NCBI GenBank assembly: GCA_021229015.1
Contig: CM037778.1
Location: 19,798,909-19,862,908, forward strand
From: Solen grandis
Taxonomy: Eukaryota; Mollusca; Bivalvia; Adapedonta; Solenidae
Direction: 5' to 3'
DNA: 64,000 bases
Positions 31,301 through 45,000 of the stretch are shown in pieces. Position 1 is the first letter of the stretch, and each line of letters begins with the position of its first letter. A program made the translations under genes and the position numbers. The notes below the pieces were generated by a model. It ran no database searches. It saw only the letters and a program-made list of their open reading frames with translations, and had not been told where the DNA came from.

Positions 31301-34300
31301 TTAGGTTTAAATTTTAATTTTTTTTCCAAAAATATTCTTTTTTTCAAAAATTTCCCCATTTAACATTTAATGGAAATTTTAAAAAATTTCGAAAATAAGA
31401 TAATTTAAAACCCGTTAAAACCTTCAGCCTTGCCAAATTCAAAAGGGTTAGGCCCGAAAGGGGGAAAAAGGGGGGGGGGATGTTTTTGAAAAAGTGTTTT
31501 AAGCTGAAAAAGGGGATTTTTAGAAAGGGCTGAAAAAGGGAACTTGAACTTAAATCCCCAACGGGGGCCCATGCAAAAAATTTATTTGTTTTAAAAAGGG
31601 GGGGGGGGGGGGGGGGGGATTTTGAGAAAAAAGGGGAAAGCCATGAAAAAATTTCATTTATTTGGCCCCTTTTAAAAGGCAAAATAAAGGGGTTTTCTAT
31701 GTTTTAAAATTTAAGAAATTTTTTTTGTGACGCTAATGAAATTTTACCAATTTCCCTTAAAAAAATTTCAGATTTTTATAAAAATAAAAAAAAATTTTCT
31801 GTAGTTTGTTAACGTTTATGGGATTTTTTATGTAAACATGAAATTTAAAAAAATAATAAAGTTTAAAACCCAAAGGAAAAAAATTTACTCACCAGGATTT
31901 TAATTTCCAAAATACAAAAGTTACCTTGCTTTTTTATTTAAAAAGATTAGTAAAATAAGAATAAAATTAAATTTTAAAAAAAATAATTAAGGGGAAAAAT
32001 TTAAAAAATTAACGGTCATTTTTTTTTTTTTTAAAACAATTTTTAATTTTTTTTAAATTTAAAAGAATCAAATTAAAAAATTATCAAAAGGGTTAAGTTT
32101 CCCGGGAAAATTTTTAAATTGAAAATGATTAAATATAAAAAGAGAAGAAAAAAAAACTTAAAAAAAAGGGGTTTTTTAAAAAAAAAAAAAATAAAAAAGT
32201 CAAAAAACCCAAAATATTAAGTGCGATTATAAAAATTTCAAAAAAGTATTTTTTTAAATTTAAACATTTTTTGCCAAAACGCGGCCCCGGTTTTTGCCAA
32301 TTTTGGACTAACTAAAAAAAATAACATAACAATTAAACCCTTTTAATAACTGTTTGTGGATTAATTCAGCCGGGAAAGGGATGGGGGGACAAAAAATTTA
32401 CTTATTTAATGTTCCCACTGCTTAAATTTTAAAAAAATAATTTCAAAATAAATGGTTATTTATTTTAAAATTAATCCCCTTAAAAAGGTTGCGGGTTTTT
32501 ACCCGTTTAATTTTTAATCTTTAAAAAAAAAAAATCTAATTAAAACGATAATAAAATTTTTTTTAAAATAGTTAGCGATATTAAAAGTGGACCAAAAAAA
32601 CATTAAAAAATAACAGTGAGTTTTTTAAAAGGTTAAAATAAAATTTCCCTTTTTTTAAAATTTGCATTTTTTTTGATTTCTTTTGTTGGGGTTTTTTTTA
32701 TTTTTTTTTTTTGTTTGAATTGGGTCGGAAATTAATGTGGGAAAAGGAAAAAACGAAAAAATTTTAAAAAATAATGTTTTAAAAAAACTGTCCAAGATTA
32801 AAGGGGGAAACCCCGGAAACCAAAAAAAACTAAACTGTTTAGTTTTTAAAAATTTTATCTTTTTCTTTTGGGTTTAAAAATTTTAAACTATTTTTGGGAA
32901 TTTTTGGGTACTTAAAAGGGGGATTTGGGCGTCTGTCCCGGTAAAGTGTGGGGGGTTAGAAAATTTTAATGATATGTGGGTTTTTTTGTCCAAAGGGCTT
33001 TCCCAAAAGATTATCTGCGGGGGTTAAACCCAAAATCTATAGTATTTTGATTTTTTTACACTTTTTTTTTCAATCCCCTTTTTAAAAAATTTTCCAAAAA
33101 ACCCTTTTATGTAAAGAACAAAAGATTATTTTAACAATTTAAAATTTTACAAAGAGTCGGCGGTGAACCCCGTTGTGGGCGGGTTAAACACTGAAAAGTT
33201 CGTTTTTTTGTTGGGGTTTAATCCCCCCAAAAAAAAATTAGGTCCATTTTACTCATCGGGATTTAATCCAATGCTTATACGGAAAAAGTGGATATTTCCC
33301 CGAATTCTGAACGGTAAATCTAAAAAAACCTTTTTCTGGGCCCCAACAAACTATAAAAATTTCCTTTTTTAAATTTTTATTCTTTGGGGGAAAAGACTTC
33401 CCTCCCAGGGGGCCCCTTTAAAATGGCCCCGGAAACCTTTTTACGAATATCAAAAATTTTTAAAAATTTTAAAGTTTTTTTAAATTTTTTCTAAAAACTA
33501 CTTAAACTTACTATTTTCCAAAAATTTTTTTAACTTGAACAAATTTAAAATTTTTGAAAATTTTAACTTGGGTTAATTTTATTTTGATGAATTTCCATAT
33601 TTGACAATTTCCCTTTTCCAAAAAATTGCAAATTTTTTCATACCTTTCGTTAATTTTTGTTAAATTATATCAAATATTTCAAAATCAAAAAAACGGAAAA
33701 AATTAAAAACGTTTAAAAATTTTGTTTTACCCTTTATACCTTTTCAAATTTTAAAAATAATACCAAAAAATCTCTAAAACTACATTTTAAAGCTTTTTGT
33801 TTAGAATATTTTTTTTTTTGAGATAAAATTTTAAAATGGAAGAAAAAACCCCCAAATATATGCCCTTTCTTTTTTTTTCCCCAAACCCGAATTTTGGAAA
33901 AAACCCAAAATTTAAGCATCAAAAAAATTTTTTAAAAAATTTCAAAATAAAACTATTTTAAAAACAAAAATTTCGAGATTTAAATGTTAAAACTGGGGGG
34001 GACCAATTTTTTTTTGATAAAAAACCATTAACCCAACATCAAAAAAAAATTTTTCTGAAAAGGTTTTTAAGCATAAAATTTAAAGATTGTTCGATTGAAA
34101 ATTTTCCTTTTAAAAATTTGGCCCCAAGGAAAAAACCCCAAAGATAAATTTTACCTTACCTTTTGGGGGTTTGGGAAAGAAATGACCCGGTTTTAAAAAT
34201 TAGACCGACAAAATTTCATGTTTTCTTTAAAACCCAAAGGGGTTTAAAAAAAATTAATTTTAATAAAATTTAAATTGCATTTAAGTCTGTGATATATGGG

Positions 34301-37300
34301 TTTTTTTTTTAAAAATGAAAACATGAACTTTAAATTTTCCCCAAAATTAGAAAAATTTTTTTAAAGGGAAAGATTTTAAATTTTTCTTTGTTGAAAATTT
34401 GGGGTTTGCCCTTAAAAAATTTCCTTTTCGAATTTGGAAAAAACGGAAAAAATGAACCCAACCCAAAATCAATTTGTGAAAATTTTATGGAAAACGCCAA
34501 AAAAAGGGTGTAGAGCGAAACTTTTACTTTAAAATTTAGTTATTGACGTTTGAAATTTATCATTAAACTATGGTTTTTAAAAATAGCCCTAAAATTTTTT
34601 TGTTATAAAACCCCTGAAATTAAAAAAATTTTGGGAAGAAAAAAAATTTTAAAAAAGGGGGAGAAAAATAAAAAAGACTTTTTTTTTAAAAAAAGAAGGC
34701 TTTTGCCGCAAAAATTCAAATTTTTACGAAATTTTCCAAATTAAATTGCCGGTCGAATCTATTCGGAAAATCGCCAATCCCGTCCATAAATTTGGGGGTT
34801 TAAACCCAAAAATTTGGGAAATTTTTTAATTTTTAGGGTCAAGAAAATTTTTTATTAAAACCCAAGTTTTTGTACCTCAAAAATTAAACCCTTGTCTTAA
34901 ACCCCTTTTAAATAGTTTAAAGAATTTATTGGAAAATTTCAAATTTGATGAGAAAAATAAACGTTTTTTTACAAAATGAAAGAAAACCGAGCGTTAAGCT
35001 CCTTTAAAATAAAATTTTACAAGAACGTTTATTGTATTTTTAAAAATTTACTCTTGGCGAAATTTTGGATTAAAAACTTTGTTTTTCGAATTTGGAAACC
35101 CAAAACCTACAAGATGAAAATATAACTTTGTGAAATTCCCCGAAATTCAAAAAACTTAAGGCGGCAAGGTAAATTTTTTTGTTATTTTTTGACGTTTGAA
35201 AATTTTAAAAAATTTTAAATTTTTGTTTTTAAAGGTTTTTATTTCAGGTTTTAATTTGCAAATAGGGAAAAAAAGACACAAGAAAAGGAAAATAAAAAAA
35301 TTTTCCCAAAAACGTCTATGACGTCATTTTTTCCCCAAAAAAAAAGAAAAGCGTAAAATTTTTTATTATCAAAAACATTTTAAAAATTTTTTTAAAATTT
35401 AAATCCTTTTCGAAACTTGGTTCGGGAAAAAAATTTTCCCTTGGAAACCTTTTTAAACCCGCACAAAGAGGTCGTAAATATAACTTTTGAAGATTCCATG
35501 CCAATTTCCAAAAACGGGGTACAGAGCGGAAAAAAATTTGGTAGTTATTTATGTTCTGCGTCATGTGGTCAATGAAATTTTTTAAAAATTGAATCTAATG
35601 TTCCGATATGTTCAAAGGTTTTAATTTGATTGTCTATGAAAAATTTGCAAATGAGGAAAATTTCAAAGGGAAAACAAAATTTATAAAATTATGACGTATT
35701 ATTTAAAACGTTTTTTCAAAATCAAATAAACAAATTTTAAATCGTTTTACTTTTATTCTCTGCGATTTTTTTGATTTAAATTTGCTTTTTCGAAAACTTG
35801 GGGCAAAACCTTATTTTTCGAATTTGGAAAATTTAATCTGAAAAAATGGGTCGTTTAAAAATCTTCGTGAAATTTTGCCAATTTAATCGCGGCTTGGGGG
35901 GCATTGGAAAATTTTTATTTTTTTTTAGCATGTACCAAAGAAAATTTTAACAAATTGTTAAACCCCGTTATGTACGGATTTAATTTTTATTTTATCTTTG
36001 AAAAGAGGGAAAGACTCAAGAAAGGTATCTTTAAATTTATAGAAAAGGGGTTATTTCAAAAAAAAAAACAAGAAAAATTTTTATTTTGCCCAAAATTAAC
36101 TTTTTTCTCTGAACGTTTTTAATTTTTAAAATTTGATCCCTTTGGCAAACTTATTCGCCCTAGCCTTTTTTTTCTTTTGGAAACCATTATCCTCAAAAGG
36201 GCGTAAATAAAATTTGTGAAAAAAATCCAACCCTCCCTAAAAGAGGTTTTTGGGGGTAATTTTGTTTTTTATTTGCTATTTAGTCTTGAAAAATTTTTAA
36301 AAATTGGGGAAAAAAAACATTTTAAAAGGATTTTCAATTTCCATTGTTTTCCTTTAAATGGGGAAAGAAAAAAGAAATATATTCATACAACTTATCTCAA
36401 ACGATTATGGTTATTTACTTTGCGAATTTTTTCGCCCCCCAAATTATTTTTCTTGGAAAAAATTTTTTTTTTTTGGAAAATTTGGGGCCTTTTAACTTGA
36501 AAACCATAAATAGTCTTTAAGGAAAATTAAACCGACAAAAAAGGGGTAAAAAAAATATTTTGTGAAAAAATTATAATTCCAAAATGAGGCTTCAGGGCGT
36601 AAAATTTTGTTTTTTATCGACTAATGAAAATTTTAAAATGAATTTGGTCAGATTTTAATAAACATTAAACAACTTGCTTTTGCAAAAAAAGAAAAATTAA
36701 CAAAAATAAATTCTAACAAATTATATAATTTTCTTTTTACAAAAGAAAGGCACGAACATAAACTGTTCAATTTTCAACTAATTAAAAAATGGATTTTTAA
36801 ATTTACTTGGGGGGAAAAATTTTATTCGCCTAAACCTGTTTTTGATCGGAAACCCTTTTTTAATTTAAAAGGGTCGAATTATAATTTAAAACCCTAAAGT
36901 CCTTAAAGCTGTAACCTACAAACTTTTAATTTTTTTTTTCTTTACCTTGAAATAAAAATAAATTTTAAATTTAAATGATTCTTAGGTTTTTGTTATAGAA
37001 TTTCTTTTCAACCCACTTAATGAAAAAAACAAAAATAAAATTAAAAAAAAATTATAAAAAAAAGGGCCCGGGCTTTCTGGAAAAGCAAAACCCTAAATTG
37101 AACGACAAACCCAAAATTTTCCCGCCAAGGAAAGTTAAAAAATAACTTTTTTTGTTTTTTTCAAAAGATATTTCGCCCGAAAACCGACAAAATTTTTGGT
37201 TTTTTATTTTGGCAACTATATAATTACAATGAATTAAAATTTAAATTTTAAAATTCAAACCACCTTAAAAACCTTGCATGGGGAATTTTTAGTTTTTTTT

Positions 37301-38600
37301 TTTATTCATTTTGGGCACAATGAAATTTTTACATTAATCTTAAATTTTAGAAAACACAAGGGGAAATTTAAATTTTTTATTTTTTAACTTTTTAAATTTT
37401 AAAAAGATTGGAAAAGGAAATTCTTCAATTGATCGTTTTTTTAAATCTTTAAAAAAAAAAAAAACCCGAACTTGTCGTAATATAAAATTTTTTATCTAAA
37501 ACTTTTTTTATGCGTTTTTTAAGGGACCCTTGGTTGAAATTTGGTTCGTCAAAGAACCCTTGTTTTAATTTAATTTAAATTGAATGAGTCGTAAAATTTT
37601 TTGAAATTCCCGAACTATAAATACCTTTTTTTTTTAAAAAAAAAGGGTAAAACTTTTGGGAGCTTTTTTGTTTTGACTTGTACGTTATGAAAATTTTTTT
37701 GGTAAAAAAACATGTACTTACAAAAGGGTTTCTTTCATTGTTTATAAAAAATTTAAAATAAATAAAATTACCAAAAATAAAAAATTTTATAATTGTGCTA
37801 AAAGACGTATATGACTTACTTTTTAAAATAAAAAGAAACCAAAGGTGTATTTCTCCCCCTATCAATTTTACTATTTTAAATTTTTTTTTTGTTTTGAATT
37901 TACTCCGGGCAATCTTGGTTTAGAATTGGTTTTAACTTTCAAAATATTAACAGCCCAAGAGGTCTTTTAATTTGGAAAATTTAAAACCTTTAAAGACGGC
38001 TTAAAAAGGGGCCAAAATTTGGGGGGCTATTTTTTTTTAGTTTTTGATAAGTGGTAAAAAATTTATTCCCAAAATTTCCCTTTTTCGGGTTTTTTATTGA
38101 AATTTTTTGCCAATTAAAATTTTTTGAATAACAACTAAAATTGGAAAAAAAAAAAACAATGTCAGTTTAACAAAAATTTTTTTGTAAATTTAATCCAAAA
38201 GGGAAATTTGGTTTTTTAATACTACCCGGGAATTCGTTTTGGGTTAAATTCCCAAAATTAAAATTAAATTTAGTTGAAAAAAAAAAAATTCAAGATGGTT
38301 TTTTTTCGCATAGAAGCCGACCCAAAAAAAAAAAAAATTTGCCGAACCAAGTTAAGTTTAACTTTTTCACCCAATTTTTCCCCAAAAAAAATTTTTCCCC
38401 CCCTTTTAAAATTTTTTTTTGACAAACTGGTTTTTTGGGTTTTTTGCAAAAAATTAAAAGTTTAAGTGTAATTTTTAAAATTTGAGAAAAGACAAAATTT
38501 TGGGGGGAACGCGAACCCATTTTTCAATTTTTACTTCGAGGGGGTTATTTGAAAATTTTGTTCTTTCGATCTTTCTGCAAAATTTTCTTATTTTTTGAAA
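28301..38600. repeat. Monomer array almost erased by sequence errors
   Basis: Traces of the 450-bp monomers survive. At 28485-28700 there is ATGACGTCATGTGCGTCACC, TTGGGTTCGCC and CGAATTTTGG. At 35320-35570 there is TATGACGTCA, AAAGAGGTCGTAAATATAACTTTTGA and TACAGAGCGGA (type D). Weaker traces lie at 29380-29480, 34390-34550, 35690-35870, 36110-36220 and 37520-37700. Between them the sequence is homopolymer noise with G/C runs (for example 31600-31618). No frame is credible. Confidence 0.6.
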
Positions 38601-40209
38601 AAAATTTGGTATGTCAAAAATTCCTGAAGCTCTTCAATCCTAAAATGAAATTTTTGGTCCTATGTTCGATATGCTTATGACGTCCTCTGACGTCACGATT
38701 CAAAATATTTGTAGAAATAATGCAGAACTGCAAACTGTGCAAGTTTCAACTTTCTATCTCATCCTGAAGCTCTTCAATCCTAAAATGAAATTTTTGGTCC
38801 TATGTTCGAATATTACTTCAGCCACAGAACTTCGTTTTTGGAATTTTGTAAATCATTGCCCTTGTTCAATATTTTTAGCTCTGACGTCACATGACGGGTG
38901 AAGATGCTTTGTTCAAAAACGCATACTTTATGAAAAGGAAATAAAATGAAAATTAAGAAGTATGCTTATGACGTCACATGACGACATTTGACGTCACGAC
39001 TCAAAATATATTAAGAAATTCTGCAGAACTGCAAACTGTGTAAGTTTCAACTTTCTATCTCATCCTGAAGCTTTTTAATCCTAAAATGAAATTTTCGGTC
39101 CTATGTTCGAATCTTATTTCAGCACAGAACTTCGGTCTTTCGGAATTTCAGGTAGCTTACAGGATATGCACACCTTATTTTCAAGATGTACCATCTGTGA
39201 AAATTTGAAGAAAATCCGACCATAAATGGCGGCTGTAGAGTGTGAACACCATTTTTCACTATTTTTAGCTCTGACGTCATATGACGTCATAGGGTGCTGA
39301 AGATGCTTTTGTTCAAAAGCGCATACTTTACTGTCATAACTCTGAAATATTCATTATTCTGAACAATTGGCATCATGTCGAAATCATTGCCCTAAAATAA
39401 AAATTAAGAAGTATGCTTATGACGTCACATAACGTCATATGACGTCACGACTCAAAATATATGTAGAAATTCTGCAGAACTGCAAACTGTGTAAGTTTGA
39501 ACTTTCTATCTCATCCTGAAGCTCTTTAATCTAAAATGAAATTTTTGGTCCTATGTTCGAATCTTATTTCAGCCACAGAACTTCGGTCTTTCGGAATTTC
39601 GGTTAGCTGACAGGATATGCACACCTTAGTTTCAAATGTACCATCTGTGAAAATTTTTAAGAAAATTTCCCACCATAAATCGGCCCGTAGAGCGTGAACA
39701 CCATTTTTCACTATTTTTAGCTCTGACGCATATGACGTCATAGGGGGCTGAAGATGCTTTTGTTTAAAAAAACATACCCTTTTTCTGTCATAACTCTTAA
39801 ATATTCATTTTTCTGAACAACTGGAAACATGTCAAATCATTGCCCAAAAAAAAAAATTTTAAAAAGTAAGCTTATGACGTCACAAAAACGGCTTTTTACG
39901 TCACGACTCAAAATATTGTAGAAATTCTGCAGGGAAATGCAAACTGTGTAAAATTTAACTTTCTATCCACCGAAGCTCTTTAAACCTAAAAAAGAAATTT
40001 TCCCGGGCCTATGGTTTGAATTTTTTTTCAGCCCCCAAAACTTCGGGCTTTCCCGGAAATTTTGGTTTGCTACAGGATTTGCACACCTTTTTTTTCAAGA
40101 TGTACCATCTGTGAAAATTTTTAAAAAAAATCCCACCTTTAAAAGACGGCTGTAGAGCGGAACAACCCTTTTTCACTATTTTTAGCCCCTGACGTCATTG
40201 ACGTCAAAG
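38601..40209. repeat. Type A monomer array, clean island at 38640-39760
   Basis: Sequence quality recovers abruptly near 38640. Monomer starts (ATGCTTATGACGTCA) lie at about 38670, 38960 and 39413. The second spacing is the normal about 450 bp and the first is a shortened unit of about 290 bp. Each has TGCAGAACTGCAAACTGTG, TCCTATGTTCGAAT, GACAGGATATGCACACC, GGCTGTAGAGnGTGAACACC and a TGACGTCATATGACGTCATAGGG cluster. Quality falls again after about 39760. Confidence 0.88.
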
Positions 40210-40340
40210 GGTGCTAATAACATTTAAATCAAAATTTCCTCACGTGACAAAAAACCCCTAAAAAATTTTATCGGCCTAGGGCTATTGCAACATATTAAAA
40301 AAAAGCGTTTAGTTAGGAAGAAGAAAAAATAATAAAATAA
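40210..40340. repeat. Unit-end segment
   Basis: AATTTCCTCACGTGAC, CGGCCTAGGGCTATTGCAAC, AAAGCGTTTAGTTAGGAAGA, then AAT-like repeats. It is followed directly by type B monomers rather than by a unit-start hairpin, as also happens at 16930 and 52995. Confidence 0.78.
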
Positions 40341-41700
40341 AAAAATGGGCGTCACGTGACGTTTATTTTTTTGTTTATTTTCACATAATTGTTAGACACC
40401 CCGAGCCTACTAACTGACAAAGTTTTTAACTTTTTTATCTCAAATAGGACCCGTTTTTTAAGCATTTAAAAAATTTTTCGTCCTTGGGGTTTGAACTTGG
40501 ATCCGCGATAGATGCCCTTTTACTTTTCGAAATTTTTAAAAAACGGACACCGGTATACACAATAAAAAAACGTAATATAAAACATTCTGTTTAAAATTTG
40601 ATAAAAATCGGCCCATTTTAAAAATGGCTCTGGGCCGTGTACAAAAATTTCGTAGTCAATTTTAAATTGACTCATATGGGCGTCCCTAGTCTTCTGAAAA
40701 GTCATTGAAATCGAAATTTCAGCGTCCCGAAAACAAGTTCTTAAATTTTTATTGCCCTTCGACAATTTCAACATATAGAAATACCCTTGTTAATATTAGA
40801 AATACTTTATCATATAATGACTCACTTTACGTCATATGACGTATATTTTTACAAAAGTTTTTAAAATTCCCCGAGACCTATATACTGCCAAATATCACCC
40901 TTTTTTATCTCAAATAGGGCCCCCATTTTATAAAACATTTGAAAATTTACGACCTTGGTTCGAATCTTGGATTCGCTATAGAACCAAAGGGCTTTTCGAA
41001 TTTTGAAAAAAAAGGACACCGAGATGCACACCTAGAACTTTAATTTTACACATTCTTTTGAAAATTTGATGAAAATCGGGTTTATAAACAATGGCTCTGG
41101 ACCGCTACAAACCCTTTTGTTTTCATATTTCAAGGTGACGTCTTTTAAAGTTTATAGGGGATATGAAAATCATAGAAATCAAAATTTCAGCGTTTGAAGC
41201 ATGTGTCCCCCAAATTTTCATTGCCCCCTTTGACAATTGCAACATATAGAAATATTTTTGTTAAAATTAGAAATACATTATCATATAATGACGTCACGTT
41301 ACGTCATAAAGACATTTTTTTTCACAAAATTTTTTAAAATTCTAGAAAAACCCATATACGACTAAAAATCAAATTTCTATCTTAAATTGGACAGATTTTT
41401 TTAAATTTGAAAATTTTCGACCTTTGGGTTTGAATCTTTATTCGCTAAAAGAACCATGGACCCCCTTTGAATTTTGAAAAACGGAAAAACCGGGGTGCAC
41501 AACTAGAGCCTAACATACACATTCTTTAAATTTTGATGAAAACCGGCCAGAAATAAAGGGTGTAGACCGCGTACAAAAATTTTTCACGTGACCTTTAAGT
41601 CTGACGTTATATGACTCAAATGAATTCAATTCATTGCCCCAAAAACTCATTTTTGAAATAATGCCATAAAATTTTTCATTGTTCCCGATTTAAGGAAAAA
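40341..41700. repeat. Type B monomer array, moderately degraded
   Basis: About three monomers, with ATTATCATATAATGACGTCACGT at 41278 and related words at 40808, CGACCTTGGTTCGAATCTTGGATTCGC at about 40950 and GGCTCTGGACCG at about 41093. Spacing is near 450-470 bp. No gene. Confidence 0.8.
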
Positions 41701-41759
41701 CCTTAAAATTTTAAACCCAAAAATAGAGGAAAAAAAAGAAAAAAAAAAAAAAGAAGAAT

Positions 41760-42010
41760 AAAAAAAAAACTAAAAACCCCAAAAAGACTTTCCTGGGGCA
41801 AAAAATCCTAATAAAAAAAGACAAAAAAACCCCCAAAGGGGCTTTTTTTGCGAAAAGCGAAACCCAAAAAAAAAAAAACAGTACAAAACCCCAAAATGAC
41901 TTTTTGCCTTAAAGGGAAAAGTCCTAATAAAAAACCCCAAAACCCCAAAAGGGGTTTTTTGGGCCCAAAGGGCAGAAAGTCCAATGATAAAAAACAAAAA
42001 AACCCCCCAA
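41760..42010. repeat. Second tandem array of GGACTTTCTGC-type hairpins, degraded
   Basis: About four units of CCCCAAAAAGACTTTC...GGGCAAAAAATCCTAATAA type, with spacers AAAAACAGTACAAAACCCC. It sits right after a type B array. This parallels the array at 20380-20640, which follows a type A array. The 75-codon minus frame over it is an artefact. Confidence 0.65.
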
Positions 42011-45000
42011 AAGGAAAAAAAAAAAAAATAGGAAATTAACTAAATTTGTTTTTTTAAAACAAACAAAGGGGTTTCCGTTTTTTATTTAAAAAGGGATTGA
42101 AATATAATTATTAAAAAAAAAAGGAAAAACGAAAAACAATAATGTATGATTTAAGGGGAAAAAAATTTTTTTTTTCATAAATAATACTTTTTCAAAATAA
42201 TTTTAAAATTTTTTTTTTCTTTCTTTTTCCTTTTATCTTTTTAAGAAATATTTAAAGGCAAAAATAAAAAATTTATTTGATTACGCCCCCTTTTTTTTCA
42301 GCAAAAAAAAAAAACAAAAAAACCCAAAAAAAAAACTAAAAATTTTTAAAAGAAAAACTTTCCTCAAAAATTTTTTTCCCCCCCTTATTTAATGTTTTAA
42401 AATTTTTTTATTTTTTTTTTTAAAAATCTATTTTTTCCCTAATTTTATTTAAAAAAAATTTTATTGCAATTTGATCCACAAAATTTTTAAAATTTTAAAA
42501 ACAAAAAAAAATTTTTAAAAAAAATGACTTTTCCCCTTTTAAAATTAAAAAAGGGTTTTTCATTTGCAAAAATAGATGGAAACAAGGGCGGGGGGTTTTT
42601 TTAAAATCGGAAAATAATTTCTTTTTTCTTTGAAATTTAACCCTTATTAACGTAGAAATTTTCCCAAAAACTCATTTTCTTTTAATTTTTATTTTTTTCG
42701 ATATGAAACAGAAAACCCAAAAAAACATTTAGAAAAAAACCCAAAACGATAGGAGAAATACTTTTTTGTCTTTTTTTTTCTTTTTTGGGGGAAAGGGGCC
42801 CGGGTAGTAAATGCAAAAATTTTTTCCCTATAGGTTTTTGGGCCAATTAAAAAATATACAATTTTCGAAATGCGACCTTTTTTTAAAAAAAGTATCAAAA
42901 AATTTAATATTAACGCGGCACTCTTTCCTGCAAAAAGGGCAGCCCCACCTTGCTCAACCAAACCCCAAAAACCGTTTCTTTTTTTCTTAAAATTTTAAAA
43001 AATTTTCAAAGTTTTTTTCCCTTTTACGAAAAAAATAATAATTTTGATAACGTAATCACCCCTTTAAAAATTTTTTGGGGGTTTTTTTCACTTTTTAAAC
43101 GGCTATTTTTTATTTTAAAAATTTTAAAAAATCCAATTTTTGTCTTTTTAATAATTTACAAACAATGTTTTTTCATGAAAAAGTGACACAACTAAATTTC
43201 TTAAGGTATTTTAAAAATTTTGGGATTAAAAATTTTTTTCGCGGAGCCCCGAATACAAATTGAAATTAATGATTTTTTTTTTTTCAACGCGTCAAAGTCA
43301 AAGGGCAAAAAAATTTTTTTTTTTTGCAATTTAAAAATTCTTCAAAAAAGTTTTATTAAACCCCAAAAAAAAAAACTTCGACAATGAAAAGGGTTTTTTT
43401 TTCCAAAATTTAGTAGGCTTTTCCTCAAACAAAAATAACGCCATTTTTTTTGCCCCTAATCACTTAAAATTTTTTAAGCCCCTTAAAGAACGTACAAGTT
43501 TTGAAAATTTTTTTTAAATTTTTTAATTTTTTGGCTAAATTTTGGGGATTTTATTTTGATTTTTTTAAAAAAATTCTGGTTTTTTTAGCAGACGGGCATA
43601 ACCACGTGACAAAACAAACATTTTTTGCAGTTCACTTTTTAATTTTAAAAATCTATAAATCTAAGTTTTAAATTTTAAACTCCCAAAAACGGAAAATCTT
43701 TAAAAAAAAAATGCATTTTGTCTTTTTTATGACGTCATAACCTCGTGATTTAAAAAGAAAATCATTAAAAAAAAAAAAATGTAAACCCATGCCGATAAAG
43801 CTGCCCCCCTTACAAAGCTTTTAACACATCAGGGGGGCTTTTAAAAAGTTAACAAAACCCAAAATTCAAAAACCCCGGGATTCCCCTAAAAACTTTTTTT
43901 TCGAATTTAAAAATTTTTAATCCCCAAGGGGGCACATCAAAATCCTAAAAACTCTTCTGTAAAAAATTAAGTAAAAAGGGCCCCAAAAATTTAAGGCTCA
44001 AAAGCGGGAAAGAAATTTTTTTAAAACCCTCAAAATAACTTTATATGAAAGCCAAGAAAATTAAATGAACGAATGAAAAAAGATAAAAAATCCCGATTTT
44101 AATCTTCTTTGAAAAATTAAAAAAAGATCCCCGTTATAATTGAGTTTTTTAAAATTTGTAAAAATTTTCCCCCCTTTTAAAAAAAAGCATTTTGATTAAA
44201 GTAAAGCGAAATAAAAGCTTTGAATAGTCTTTGTTCTTCCCTTTCGGCCCAAATCCGTTGTTCTTTGCAAATTTATTTAAAAACATAATTCCTTGATTTT
44301 TACCCCATCATTTGGTTTTCTGTATTAGTTGCATGACACCCCTTAAACATTTACTCCAATTGTATTTTGGTAAAATGAAGCACCCATAACCTTTCTAGTC
44401 CCCTGACCCCCAAAAAATGTCAAATTTTGTTTTGTAGTCACCTTGCTCCGTCTTTTTTGCTCGTCATCAAATTTTCTTTTTAAAAATATCCCAAAAACCC
44501 CAGGGGGAAATTGAAAAAACCCTTTGCAAAAATTTACCGGTACCCCTTTTACCAAAAAATTTAAAAAAAATTTTTATCCATTTAGAAAATCTTGTTGCCA
44601 GGCAAAAACAAATTTTTATTTATAAACTTAAAAAAATGTTTCTCCTTAAACAAAATAGTAAGAATTTAAGGGTTTTACAAATGGTTTCATTTAAATGCCT
44701 TTCCCAAAAATAAAAAAAAAATTTACCCTTAAAAATGGCCCCCCAAAAAGATGGCCAAATTTTTCCCCAATCTTATATAAAAAATTAAAAAATTTTTCCC
44801 CCTTTTTAAGGAAAATTTTAAAACATTTGAAAAGAAAGGGGCTAACAAAATTTTGAAAACAATAAAAAATTTTAAAAAAAGAGGACTGGGGGGGTCGGAA
44901 AACCCTTTCTTTTTACCCGTCAGAACATTTCAGTTTTTTTTTTTTTAAAACCCCAAAAAAAGAAACCCTTTATGTCTTTGGTCAAATGGAAAACCCAAAA

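Noticed and set aside
31344..31682. 112-codon minus frame with a proline run
   Set aside because: The proline run is a G-homopolymer read in reverse inside noisy sequence. No domain.
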